DNA of 11,912 bases, from contig MU119892.1 in NCBI GenBank assembly GCA_014904845.1, forward strand, positions 1 to 11,912, in the 5' to 3' direction. Of the stretch, positions 1 through 10,099 are shown piece after piece; the stretch's first letter is position 1, and the number at the start of each line of letters is the position of its first letter. Both the position numbers and the translations under genes were made by a program. Under the pieces are notes generated by a model that saw only the letters and a program-made list of their open reading frames with translations, was not told the origin of the DNA and made no database searches. Source of the DNA: Acephala macrosclerotiorum (taxonomy: Eukaryota; Ascomycota; Leotiomycetes; Helotiales; Mollisiaceae).

Positions 1-16
1 TAATAATAATAATAAT
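1..16. repeat. (TAA)n microsatellite at the window edge
   Basis: Five TAA units plus one T open the window and pass directly into the left copy of the long direct repeat. The right copy (near 10691-10701) has no TAA run at the matching place, so the microsatellite lies outside the shared repeat or grew after the copies separated. The window edge cuts it, so its full length is unknown. Confidence 0.8.
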
Positions 17-470
17 ATATAATATATTAATTTAAAATTATTAAAATCGTAAAATTCGTAAAAATTATAAAAATTATAAAAATAAATAAATTTATTTATA
101 TTCGCGAAATTTAATATTATTAATTATTATTAAACGTTTTTTTGAAAAAATTATATAATTTTATAAATATTAATATTATAAATATAAAAAATTAATAAAA
201 CAATTTTTAATATTTAAATTTTTTTAAATATTTTAATTTCGAATTTTTTATATATTTAATTATTAAAATATTTATTATATAAAATAAAAATAAATATTAT
301 TATTCGAGTATTTTATATTTTTAAATAATATTAAATAAATTATTTTTTAATTATAATAATATAATATATAATAATTTATATTAATTATTTTATTTTTATT
401 TTAAATTAATAAATATTTTTAATAATATTAAAAATTTTTTTATAAATTATTTAATTATTATAATTTTTAT
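11..470 (+). repeat. Long direct repeat, left (more decayed) copy
   Basis: This stretch matches about 10702-11351 in the same orientation. Aligned blocks are 11-54 with 10702-10745 (one difference), 90-123 with 10797-10830 (two differences, one CG read as TA), 125-389 with 10900-11164 (265 ungapped positions, 18 differences, about 93% identity), 405-420 with 11306-11321, and 442-470 with 11323-11351. The left copy is shorter: it lacks about 69 bp matching 10831-10899, and has 15 bp (390-404) where the right has 141 bp (11165-11305). It carries a private 20-bp A/T stretch near 421-441. In the core, 16 of 18 differences are G/C on the right and A/T on the left. Shared anchors are TTCGCGAAAT (101-110) and TATTCGAGTA (301-310). 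No coding capacity is seen. It could be a decayed LTR, a dispersed repeat, or one end of a segmental duplication. TG...CA termini and a target-site duplication cannot be recognised after this much decay. Confidence 0.9.
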
Positions 471-762
471 TATTATTATTATAATAAATCGATTTTATTA
501 TAAATTTAAAAATTAATATTTTTTTTATTATTATATTTATTATATATTTATAATATTTTTATTTCTATTTTTTAATATAATATTTAAATCGTAAATAAAT
601 TTTATTTAAAATTAAAATTAAATTTAAAATTTAAAATTTAATTTTTTTAAATTTTTTTTATATTAATATATATATTATTTATATTTATATTAAATTTTTT
701 TTAAAATTTTTTTTTAATATATTATTATTTTTAATTTAATAATAATTATAATTATTATATTT

Positions 763-810
763 AATTTAATAATTTATTATACGAATTTAATAATTTATTA
801 TATAAATTTA
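763..810. repeat. 21-bp tandem repeat, about 2.3 copies
   Basis: Unit 1 (763-783) and unit 2 (784-804) are identical except that the last bases read ACG in unit 1 and ATA in unit 2. A partial third unit begins at 805. The one difference between units is a CpG read as TpA, the same kind of change seen between the two long repeat copies. This is a small local duplication with no sign of function. Confidence 0.75.
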
Positions 811-960
811 ATAAAAAATATTTATAATAATTTTAAATATTATTAATTATATTATATTATATTAAAAATAAAATATTAATAAATTTTTATAATTTTATTA
901 TTAAATTTATTATAATTATTTAATTTTTTTTTAAATTTTAAATTTTATTATTAAAATTCG

Positions 961-979
961 TTTTTTTTTAAAAAAAAAA
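961..979. repeat. T9A10 homopolymer palindrome
   Basis: Nine T followed directly by ten A, just after a CpG at 959-960. The block is self-complementary and could form a hairpin, but mirrored A/T runs of this kind are expected by chance in 95% A+T sequence. Confidence 0.5.
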
Positions 980-1361
980 TTAATAATATTTATTTATAAA
1001 TTTTTTTTTAAAAATATTTTTTATATTTTTATAAATTTTATAAAAAAAAATTTTAAATATTAAAAATTTATTAATTTATAAACTTTTAAAATATTAATAA
1101 TTATTAAAAATATTATATATAAATTTTATAATTATATTAAAAAATTAATATTTATTATTATAAAATAAAATAATAATTTTTAATTAAAATAATATAATTA
1201 TAAAAAAAATTAAATTTATATATTAATTATAAAAAAAAAGAAATTAAATTTTTTATTAATATTAAATCGAAAAATAATATAATTTATAAAATTAAAATAT
1301 TATTAAATATAATAATTTTAAATTCTTTTTTTAAAAATATTATTATTATTTAATATAATAT

Positions 1362-1375
1362 AAAAAAAAAAAAAA
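1362..1375. repeat. A14 homopolymer
   Basis: An uninterrupted run of 14 A followed by five T. It could be a remnant of a retroposon tail, but nothing upstream looks like a retrocopy, and slippage in A/T-rich DNA is the simpler explanation. Confidence 0.5.
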
Positions 1376-1679
1376 TTTTTATAAAATTTTTTTAAATCTC
1401 GTAATATTTTTACGTTATTTATTAATAATTAAAAATTTATTTCGATTTTTGAATTTAAATATAAATTTTAATTATTTTTTAATTTATTTTATATTTTATA
1501 ATTATTTAAATAAAATATATTAAATTAAATTTAAAAAGTTTAAATTAAAATTTATAAAATATAAAAATAAAAAATATTATATTTAATTTCAATCGAAAAT
1601 AATTAATTTAAAACGTTTAAAAAAAATTATAATATTTTAAATATTTAAAATTATTATATAATCGAATTTAAAAATATTA

Positions 1680-2040
1680 AAATTTCAAAATTTTTACAAT
1701 TTTATTTGTTTATTTATTAATTTAATAAACTTATTATAATTAATTTATAAATTGAATTTATATTTAAATTATTTATATTTTTAATTTCAATTTATTTAAA
1801 TTAGTAATTATTACGCAATTTTAATTTTAATTGTAAAATATTATAAATCGCGATTTGTACTCGTGAAAAAAATTTTTATCGCTCGACAAAATCTACGCTA
1901 GAGAAATGCGATTTATAATATCGCAATATAAACTTAAAAAATTGTAAATCGCAAAAAGAAATCTTTTTCTAATAAATATAATTTTAATTACTACTTATAA
2001 TCAATTGAATTAATCGTAGAAACTTAATATAAAAAACGAG
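1680..2040. other. Less decayed island with CGC/GCG clusters
   Basis: This stretch, and mainly 1801-2010, keeps far more C and G outside CpG than the surrounding DNA, with CA, CT, TG, AG and GC steps. CGC or GCG trinucleotides recur at about 1814, 1849-1852, 1879, 1896, 1908-1910, 1922-1924 and 1947. The GC step is otherwise nearly absent from the window, apart from TTCGCGAAAT in the long repeat and a few sites in 10000-10215. Several of these trinucleotides sit in inverted repeats (see the 1838-1921 entry). I find no reading frame of useful length and no tRNA fold. Possible readings are a younger insertion, sequence held by selection (a short regulatory or structured RNA element), or a patch that escaped decay. 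Edges are approximate. Confidence 0.6.
1838..1921. repeat. 14-bp perfect inverted repeat with nested small stems
   Basis: Bases 1838-1851 (ATATTATAAATCGC) are the exact reverse complement of 1908-1921, with a 56-base gap. Two smaller stems compete with this pairing: the 12-bp palindrome AAATCGCGATTT at 1845-1856, and TGCGAT (1907-1912) pairing with ATCGCA (1920-1925) across a 7-base loop. Because the arms carry GC as well as A/T they are less likely to be accidental than the all-A/T hairpins elsewhere. The overlapping stems could reflect a structured RNA, a palindromic protein site, or the ends of a tiny inverted-repeat element. Confidence 0.55.
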
Positions 2041-2219
2041 AATTTTAAAAAATATTTTTTTAATATAAAATTTTAATATAAAATTTTTATTGATTTATTA
2101 ATTTATTAATTTTAAATATTTATAAAACGTTTAAATTAAAAATTTGAAATTTGAAATTTAAATTATTAAATAAATTTAAATTAAATTTAAATTAATAATT
2201 ATTTTTAATCGAATATAAA

Positions 2220-2237
2220 ATAAACGTAATAAACGTA
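2220..2237. repeat. 9-bp tandem pair ATAAACGTA
   Basis: Two exact head-to-tail copies of ATAAACGTA, followed by a short (ATAAA)n run to about 2260. Both copies keep the CpG, so the duplication is recent or both sites were spared. It looks like ordinary slippage. Confidence 0.65.
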
Positions 2238-2438
2238 AAAAATAAAATAAAATAAAAATATATTTACGAAATACAAATCGTATTAATATTATTTAATCGA
2301 TATAAATATTTTTTTTTTAAAAATCGAAAAAAAAAAAAATTAAATAAATAAAAAAAAATAATTATAATAATAAAATAAATAATAATAAAAAAATTCAAAT
2401 AATATATTATAGTAATATTTTTAAAATTAAATAAAATA

Positions 2439-2474
2439 TTACGTAAAAAAACTCGAAATTAAATAATATAATTT
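2439..2474 (+). repeat. 36-bp dispersed repeat, copy A
   Basis: This matches 9170-9205 in the same orientation at 35 of 36 positions. The single difference is C here (in ACTCGAAATT) against T in the other copy. A TTCAAAT motif lies 45 bases before this copy and 47 bases before the other, so the shared unit may begin near 2394 and 9123, but the A/T filler between cannot be aligned with confidence. Downstream the two diverge. The match keeps two CpG and is too long for chance at this composition. It may be a conserved core of an old dispersed repeat. Confidence 0.75.
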
Positions 2475-2673
2475 AATTTAATTTAATATAATTTATCGAA
2501 TTTAATTTTTATATTATAATTTTATAAAATAAATTATTTTTTATTATATATATAATTTTTTTAATAAATAATAATACTATAAATTTATTCGTTTTAAAAT
2601 TTTATATTTATTTCAAAATACGATTTTAATAATTTTTCGTTTATCGTTTTATTTTTTAATAATTAATATATTG

Positions 2674-2743
2674 ATCGTATAAAATATTATTAAAATCGTA
2701 TACGATTTTTAAAATTTAAAATAAAATATTAATTTTATACGAT
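2674..2743. repeat. Inverted repeat enclosing an 18-bp palindrome
   Basis: ATCGTATAAAA (2674-2684) is the reverse complement of 2733-2743. Between them, 2692-2709 is a perfect palindrome centred on CGTATACG. All four arms use the same ATCGTATA-type word, so the motif occurs four times in 70 bp, alternately oriented. It could fold as a compact multi-stem structure or be a cluster of binding sites; no protein can be named. Confidence 0.5.
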
Positions 2744-2884
2744 TTTTTTTAAATAATATTATAAAAAAAATATTTAAAAAATATTTAATTTATTATTTAA
2801 AATATTTAAAATAAAAAATAATAATTAATATAAATATAAAATATTATTTTTATTATTTTTTAAATTTAAATACAAAATATAATA

Positions 2885-2956
<72 letters not shown>
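2885..2956. repeat. (AAT)24 perfect microsatellite
   Basis: Twenty-four uninterrupted AAT units (72 bp) with no substitution. The surrounding DNA is heavily mutated, so this run is younger than its surroundings or kept uniform by replication slippage; having no C or G it is also immune to C/G loss. It is bounded on the right by a CpG and then a palindrome. It should vary in length between individuals. Confidence 0.97.
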
Positions 2957-2958
2957 CG

Positions 2959-2978
2959 AAATTTTATCGATAAAATTT
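2959..2978. repeat. 20-bp perfect palindrome
   Basis: A perfect palindrome centred on ATCGAT (2966-2971), starting two bases after the (AAT)24 run. Palindromes at the edge of trinucleotide runs can promote fork stalling and expansion, but in this A/T background a palindrome of this length is only mildly unexpected. Confidence 0.6.
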
Positions 2979-4146
2979 TTATTAATATAAAATAAAAATT
3001 AAAAAATAAAAATTATTTTAATTTAAATTTAAAAAAATTTTGTAATAAAAATAATTATATTATAATCGAATAAAATATTTATTAATATAATATTTAGTTT
3101 TTATAAATTAAATTAAAAATATTATTATTAAATTACGTATTTTAATCGTTAAATAAACTTTTTATATTTATTTTTATAATATAATTTTAATATAATATTT
3201 TAATGAATTATTTAAATTCGAAAAAAAAAATTTAAATTCGATTAAAATAATATTTTTATATAAATCGACGCGTTTATTTGTAAATTTAAAATAATTTTAA
3301 TTATGATTTTATATAAATTTTTAAAATAAATATATTTGAAAAATAATATTTATAATAAAAAAAATATTTAAAAATATATATTAAATATTATTCGTATTAT
3401 AAAAATAATAAATTTAAAAAAATAATTTAATTTTTTTTTATTAAATTTAATAATAATAATAAACGCGATTTTAAATTTAAAAAATTAAATAATTTTAATT
3501 TAAATTATAATTTAAATTTTTTATATTTTAATAAAAAATTAAATTAAAATTATTTAATTTTTCAAATTTTAAACTTTTTTTAAATAACGAGTTTTTATAT
3601 TTATATTAAAAAAAAAAATATTATACGTAAAAAATATTATAATATTAATTATATATTTTTTATTATTTAAAAATCGTCAATTTATATTTAATATTTAATA
3701 CGTATATATTTATAATATTATTATAAATAAAATAAATTTTATTATCGTTATAAATTCAAATTTTATTAATTTATTAATTAAATAAAAAATTAAATTAAAA
3801 ATGTATTAAAAATACAAAAAAAACAATTATTATATAATCGAATTAATTTCAAATAAAAATAAATAAATTTCGAATAAAATTATTATATTTATAAATAAAA
3901 AAATATTAAATAATAATTATTTATTTTTTAATAATATTATTAAATTAATCAACGTTTTAAAAATCATATTAAATAATAATATTTATATATACGTTATATA
4001 TTTAAAATTTATAATTTAATTTAAAATTTTAATTAACGAATTTACAATTTATTAAATCGATAAAAAAATTTTTAATTTTTTATTTGAATTATATATATTA
4101 ATTTTATTAATCGAAAATTAATAAAATATAAAAATTATTAATAATA

Positions 4147-4192
4147 AATATTTTATTAATATAAAAAATTAAAAAATTATTAATAAAATATT
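4147..4192. repeat. A/T hairpin, 15-bp arms
   Basis: AATATTTTATTAAT (4147-4160) is the reverse complement of 4179-4192, and 4161 with 4178 adds one more pair. The arms have no C or G. With only two letters in use, several such hairpins are expected by chance in a window this long, so no function is proposed. Confidence 0.4.
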
Positions 4193-6747
4193 CAATATTA
4201 TATATAATAAAAACAAATTTAAATAAATAATTTAATTAATATTTTTTAATTATTTTATATTTATAATTTAAAAAATAATTAAAAAAAAAATTATATTTTC
4301 ATTTTATTATTAATATAAAACTTATTAATAAAACGACGATTTTTAATATATATTTAATATTATATTAAAAAAAAATATAAAAACTTTTAAAAATAAAATT
4401 TATATTACGATTATTAATAAATTAAATTTTTTTTATTAATTTTTAATTTAAAAAAATTATTATTATTAATTATTATAATTTAAAACGTTTTAAAATAATT
4501 TTTTAAAATTTTAAAAAAAAATTTATTTATATTTAACGAATTATAAATTTAAAATTTTGATTATATTATTATTTTATTAAAGTTTTTATTAATAATATAA
4601 TCGTTTTTTTAAAAATATTAAAAAAATATTTTTAATATTTATATAAAATATTTATTGATTTATTTTTTTAATTATTATATAAATGAATTTAAAATATTTA
4701 TAATCGAAAAACGAATAATAATAATTAAAATTTTCGTTTTTTTTTTAAATTTTTAAATATTTAAAAATATATTTAAAAATAATAAATTAATTTTAATTTT
4801 ATATATTGTTTTATATGTAAATATTATAATAATATAAAATATAAATATTTATATAAAAAAAAATTTATAAAAAATTTAAAATTTAAAATTTATATACGTA
4901 TTATATAAAAATTTATATATTAAAAAAAAATATTATAAATTTTTTTTTTAATTTTATTTATTAAATAAACGTATATTAATTTATTACGATTTAAATAAAT
5001 CGTTTTTTTTTAAAATCGATATTTTTAAAAATAATTTTAAAATTATAAATTTTTATTTTAAAAAAATTATATTTTAATTTTAAATTTTTTTAATTTATTA
5101 ATTTTTACAATTTAATTTATATTATTTTTAAATAAATTAATTTTTTTTATTGAAAAATATTATTATTTTATTAAATTCGAAATAATATATTTAATATATA
5201 TTTATAAAAAATTTCGAATTATAATTTAAAATAATAAATATTTTATTTAAATTTTAATATATTATTTAATAATAATAAATGTTTATAATTAAATTTTTTT
5301 ATTTATTTTTAATATTATTAAAATTAATATAAAATTTATTACGATTTTTAAATATTTTTTTTTTTAATTTAATTTCGAAATAAAATATATTATTAAAAAA
5401 ATTAAATATTATATTAAATATTTTAAATAAATTTAAAATTATTTTTTTAAAAAATGTTTTTAAAAATAATTTTTTAAATAATTTTTATTTATTCTCGAAA
5501 ATTATTATTAATTTAAAATATAAATTACAATTTATAAAAAATTATATTAAAATTTTTTATTTTTATAAAATTTTAAAAAATTTTAATTAAAAAAAAAATT
5601 TAATTTTTTGAAAAATTTAAATTAATAAATTTTTTTTTTTTATAAAATAATTTATTATTTTATATTTTTTATAAAAATTTTAATTGTTTTTATATTTTGA
5701 AACTTATAATAAATATTATTTTAATTTCAAAAAATAAAATAAAAATTATTAAATTTTATAATTTATAAATTAATAAAAAAATTAATTAAATATTTAATTT
5801 ATTATTTAAATTATTTTTATAATAAAATTTTATAATTTTTAATATACGATTTTTTATAATTAATTTTATTTTTAATTCTTTAATTATAAAAAAAATTATT
5901 TTATAAAAAATTAAAAATTTTAATTTTTTCAATTATTTAATATTAATATTTTATAAATTTTTTTAAAAAAAATTATTTATTTTAAAATATATTATATATA
6001 TAATCGAAAATTAAATTAAAATTTTAATTATAATATTCGTATTTTATAATTAAAAAATATCGAATAATATTATTTTTAATTAAAATAAAAAATTCGATTT
6101 CGAATTTTAATAAATTATTTTTAAATTTATAAATATAAAATTACAAATATTTATTATTTAATATTTATAAATAAATAAATTATTAAAACGAATATTATTT
6201 TATTATTTTTATATAAATTAAATTTTTTTAATATTTTTAAAATTATTTAAAAATTATATTAATAAAACGTATAATTAATTATTAATTTTATTATTATATT
6301 TATTAAAAAAATAATACGATTTTAAATATAAATTGTTTATAATAAATATTAACGATTTAATATATATTAAATTTTATAAAAATTATAATTTTTTAAATTA
6401 TTTAAATTTAAAATTAATAAAATAATAAATCGATTTTTTTTTATTAAAAAACGTATTAATTATTTTATATATAAATTATAATTATTTTTTTATTAAAAAA
6501 TTTATTTAATTATTTTTATTGTTTATTTATATTTTATATTAAAAAATAAAAATTTGTATAATAAATTAAAATTAAATATTATAAAATTAATTGATATTAA
6601 TTTAAACGATAAATATAATAATAATTAAAATTTAAAAAAATTTAAAAAAATCGTTAATATAAAATATATTCAATATAATAATAAAAATAATTTCAAATAT
6701 TTAATTAAATAAAAAAATTATAATAACGTATAAAACAAATAATATAA

Positions 6748-6790
6748 AATCGAATTATTTAAAAATATAATCGAATTTATTTAAAAATAT
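6748..6790. repeat. 21/22-bp tandem pair
   Basis: Unit 1 (6748-6768) and unit 2 (6769-6790) differ only by one extra T in unit 2. Each begins AATCGAAT and ends TTTAAAAATAT. Both keep the CpG. A simple local duplication. Confidence 0.7.
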
Positions 6791-9169
6791 AAAATTCGTA
6801 TATTAAAATTTTTAATTTAAATTTATATACGTATTCGTTTAAAAAATCAATTTCGAATTTAATAATAAAAAATTAAATAATTATATAAATTTTAAAATCG
6901 TTTTAAAAAAATAATCGATTTAAAAAAATTTATATAATTTTAATTTATTAAAATATTTTATTTGTTAATATAATTTTATTTATTTATAATTTTTTTATTT
7001 TAATTTTTTTTTATATAATATTTTTATTTTCAATAATTATAATAATTTAATTTTATTAATAATAATAATAATTTTTAAAATCGAAATTATTTAATTTTAT
7101 TATACGTTTTATTTTTATAAAATAATATATAGTATTTAATAACGATAATTTTAACGTTTATAAATTTTTAAATTTTAATATAAATTTTATCGAATTTGAA
7201 ATTTTTTTATTTATTTTCAACGTATAAAAACAATATATTTTATCGTTTTTATTAAATAATAAATTAAATAATATTATTTATTATTTAATTTTTTTTAATT
7301 TAATTTTAAATAAAAATAATAAATTCGATTTCGATTATAAAATATTTTACGAGTTTTATTATAAATATAAAAAAAAATTTTTAAAAATTTTATTATTATT
7401 TATATTTAATTTTTTTATTTTTTTTTTTTTAAATTCAATAATATTTTATTAAATTTTTTTATAATATATTAATTTTTTTTAAATATATATAAATTTTTTT
7501 TTAAATTTTTTTAATAAAAAAAATATAAATTTAATATTTTAATTAAAAAATAATAAAAAATTTTAAAAAATTAATAAAACGTTTTTTTATATAAAAAAAA
7601 ATAATAAATTATTTATTGAAAATTTTTTAATAATATATTATTTATTTAATTTTAAATTAATAAATTTTATATTAAATATAACGATTTTTTTAATAATTTA
7701 ATTTTTTTCGTCGAATAATTATTTATTAAATTAAATAAAAAAAAATTTAAAAACGTTAAATTTATTTTAAATTTAAATAATTTTTATATTTATTTATTTA
7801 TTTAATAAATTAAAAACGAATTCGAATATTTAATTTTAATTAAATATTAATAAAAATTTTAAAATAATAAAACGAATATAAAAAATTAAAATAAAAATAA
7901 TTTGAAAATTAAATTATAAAATATATTTAATAATAATTTAATTAATTAAAATTATAAATAATATATTAATAAATTTATTAAAATTAATAAATATTTTAAT
8001 AATAAAATTTTCAATATTTAAAAATACAAAATTAATTATAAAAATTAATATTAAAAATTATAATTTTTAAATTATATTAAAAATAATTTAAAATCGAATA
8101 ATATTTAACGTTTAAAAACTCGATAAAATTAATTTTTTATTATTAATTTAATTATTTTTAAAAAATAAATATTATAATAATTAATAATAATAAATTTAAT
8201 ATTTTAAAAAAAATTAAAATTCGTACGTAAATTATATTGATTATTATAATAAAATATATAATAATTAATTTAAATATTTTACGATTTTTATTAATTTTTA
8301 ATATTTTTATTAAAATAAAATAAATATAATAAATATTAATAAAAAAATTGAAAATAAAAACGTAAAAATTAATAAAATTAATATTTTTAAAAAATATAAT
8401 TTATTTCTCGATATAAATATTATAAAAATTAATAATTTAAATTAATTATATAAATATTATAAAATATTATAAAATTTATTAATAAATATTTTTAATATTA
8501 AAATTTAAAAAAAAATAAAAATCGATTATTAAATATATTAAAAAATTTATTTTAAATAAAATATTAATTAAAATAAAAAATTTAATCGAAATAATTAATA
8601 AAATTTTAAAAATACGATTTTATTATTTTTAAAATATAAAAAATTAATAAAAATCGTAATACGAAAAATATTTCAATTTTAAAATATATTAAAAAACTTA
8701 TAAATATATTTATATAAAATATTTTATTATTAAACTTATAAACGAATTATATTTCGTAAATATTTTTTTTAAAATATAATAATAAATCAAATTTTTTTTT
8801 TATAAAACGATTATAATATTATAAAATAATTAAATTAATTTTTATTGTTTATTTTAATAATATATTATTTTTAAATTTATTTCGAAAAAAATAATTTTAA
8901 TATATAATAATATTATTTATTATTAATATTGTAATTATTTTATATTTTATTAAAAAAATTTAATTATTATTTAAATAATTTTTTATAAAAATAATATTAA
9001 TAAAATCGAAATTAAAAATAATTTATAAAATCAATATTTTTTTTTACGATATAAATTATATACGTAAAATATTTTTTATTTTTATAAAAAAACGAAAAAT
9101 ATAATTATAAATTTATAATTATTTCAAATTTTAAATAAAATTAAAAAATTTTTAAAAAATAATATTTTA

Positions 9170-9205
9170 TTACGTAAAAAAATTCGAAATTAAATAATAT
9201 AATTT
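9170..9205 (+). repeat. 36-bp dispersed repeat, copy B
   Basis: Second copy of the element at 2439-2474, 6,731 bp downstream in the same orientation, with one difference (T in ATTCGAAATT where copy A has C). This copy is the more decayed at that site. Shared similarity may extend upstream to TTCAAAT near 9123. Confidence 0.75.
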
Positions 9206-9484
9206 TTTTAATATAAAATTTAATTAATATATATAATTATAAAAAAATTTAATCGAATAATTTAATAATTTTAAAAATTATTAAAATTATATAATATATA
9301 TAAATTATATTATAAATTAATAAAATATATAATTAATTATAAAAAATAATATTTTATTATAAATATTAAAAATAATTTAAATAATTTAAATATAAAATAT
9401 AAATAAAAAAAAATTATAATTTTAAAAAATTAAATTTTTAAAATTAATAATTTATTAAATATAAAAATTAAAAATTAAAAAAAA

Positions 9485-9516
9485 ATTATAAAAAAAATTA
9501 TAAAAAAAATTATAAA
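9485..9516. repeat. 12-bp tandem repeat ATTATAAAAAAA, about 2.7 copies
   Basis: Two exact units (9485-9496, 9497-9508) and a partial third (9509-9516). There is no C or G. It looks like slippage. Confidence 0.7.
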
Positions 9517-10010
9517 TTTTTTTTTAAATTTATAAATATATAATAATTAATATATTATATTAAATATATAAAAATATATTTAATAAATATTTTTATTATA
9601 TAAAATAATTACATTTAAAAAAGAATTTAATATTATATAATAAATTAAAAATATTATAAAATAAATTATTTTTATATTAATTTTATTATTAAATAAAAAA
9701 TTTTTTATTATTATATTATAATTTAAATTTTTAATAAAATTTGTATTAAAAATTAAATATTATAATTATAATAATTTTTTTTTTAAATTATATAAAAAAT
9801 AAAAAATCGTTAAAAATTTTTTTTATTTTATATTAAAAATTTTTTATTATTAATTAATTATTAATAATACTAGCGATTTATTAATAATATAAATTATATA
9901 ATAATTTTATATTTGAATTTTTAACGTTTAATTAAAAAAATCAATTATTAATTAATAATTAATTAATAAATAAATTTCGATTTATAAAAATAAAATATTT
10001 TTCTCGTTTT

Positions 10011-10068
10011 AAAAAAAAAATCGTTCGTTGATTCGCAAACGAGTCAATTAATAAACGATTTTTTTTTT
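10011..10068. repeat. 58-nt two-part hairpin
   Basis: Ten A plus TCGTT (10011-10025) pair perfectly over 15 bp with AACGA plus ten T (10054-10068). Nested inside, TTGATTCG (10028-10035) pairs with CGAGTCAA (10040-10047) over eight pairs, one of them G-T, closing a CAAA loop. The inner stem is GC-bearing and the outer stem ends in a T10 tract, so a transcript from the + strand would have a terminator-like shape. That is coincidental if the DNA is nuclear eukaryotic, as I believe. Other readings are a small foldback element or a precursor-like RNA; nothing shows it is transcribed. Confidence 0.6.
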
Positions 10069-10099
10069 CTTTTACTCGATACATATTTTGTTTCGCAAA

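Larger units (their letters stand above)
480..1680. other. AT desert, no gene seen
   Basis: I see no gene or RNA here, and stop codons (mostly TAA) fill all six frames. It consists of A/T runs with isolated CpG, usually as TCGA, ACGA, TCGT or ACGT. It holds a 21-bp tandem repeat (763-810), a T9A10 block (961-979) and a 14-base A run (1362-1375). Non-CpG C and G are rare until about 1680, where CA, TG and CT become more frequent towards the next island. Confidence 0.8.
2050..9990. other. Main AT desert, no gene seen
   Basis: Nearly 8 kb with no gene, RNA or decipherable pseudogene. In the hand-counted part 6001-6600 there are 12 C and 15 G, and 11 of the 12 C are in CpG; the five C or G outside CpG are all CA or TG. 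No higher-order satellite period is visible by eye. Reading frames are closed by TAA every few codons. The separately listed items are the only structure I could support inside it: a 9-bp tandem pair, a dispersed 36-bp repeat, a palindrome cluster near 2674-2743, the (AAT)24 run and its flanking palindrome, a hairpin near 4147, and tandem repeats near 6748 and 9485. The right edge is a composition step near 9990-10010. Confidence 0.8.

Noticed and set aside
1441..1620. Larger imperfect inverted repeat around TTTCGATT and AATCGAAA
   Set aside because: Only the end words and some A/T-only stretches pair; the rest does not align better than other A/T segments.
1838..1925. tRNA or small structured RNA gene of a known family
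   Set aside because: No cloverleaf, anticodon arm or TTCRANT-like box fits; only overlapping short stems are seen.
2885..2956. CRISPR-like or satellite array
   Set aside because: It is a plain trinucleotide microsatellite with no spacers and no larger unit.
4147..4192. A/T-only hairpin as a functional element or origin
   Set aside because: With about a one in two chance of pairing per position, several 14-15 bp hairpins with short loops are expected in 12 kb of this composition.
10011..10068. Rho-independent bacterial terminator (stem followed by T tract)
   Set aside because: There is no upstream gene, the T tract is part of the stem rather than after it, and the window as a whole does not look bacterial.
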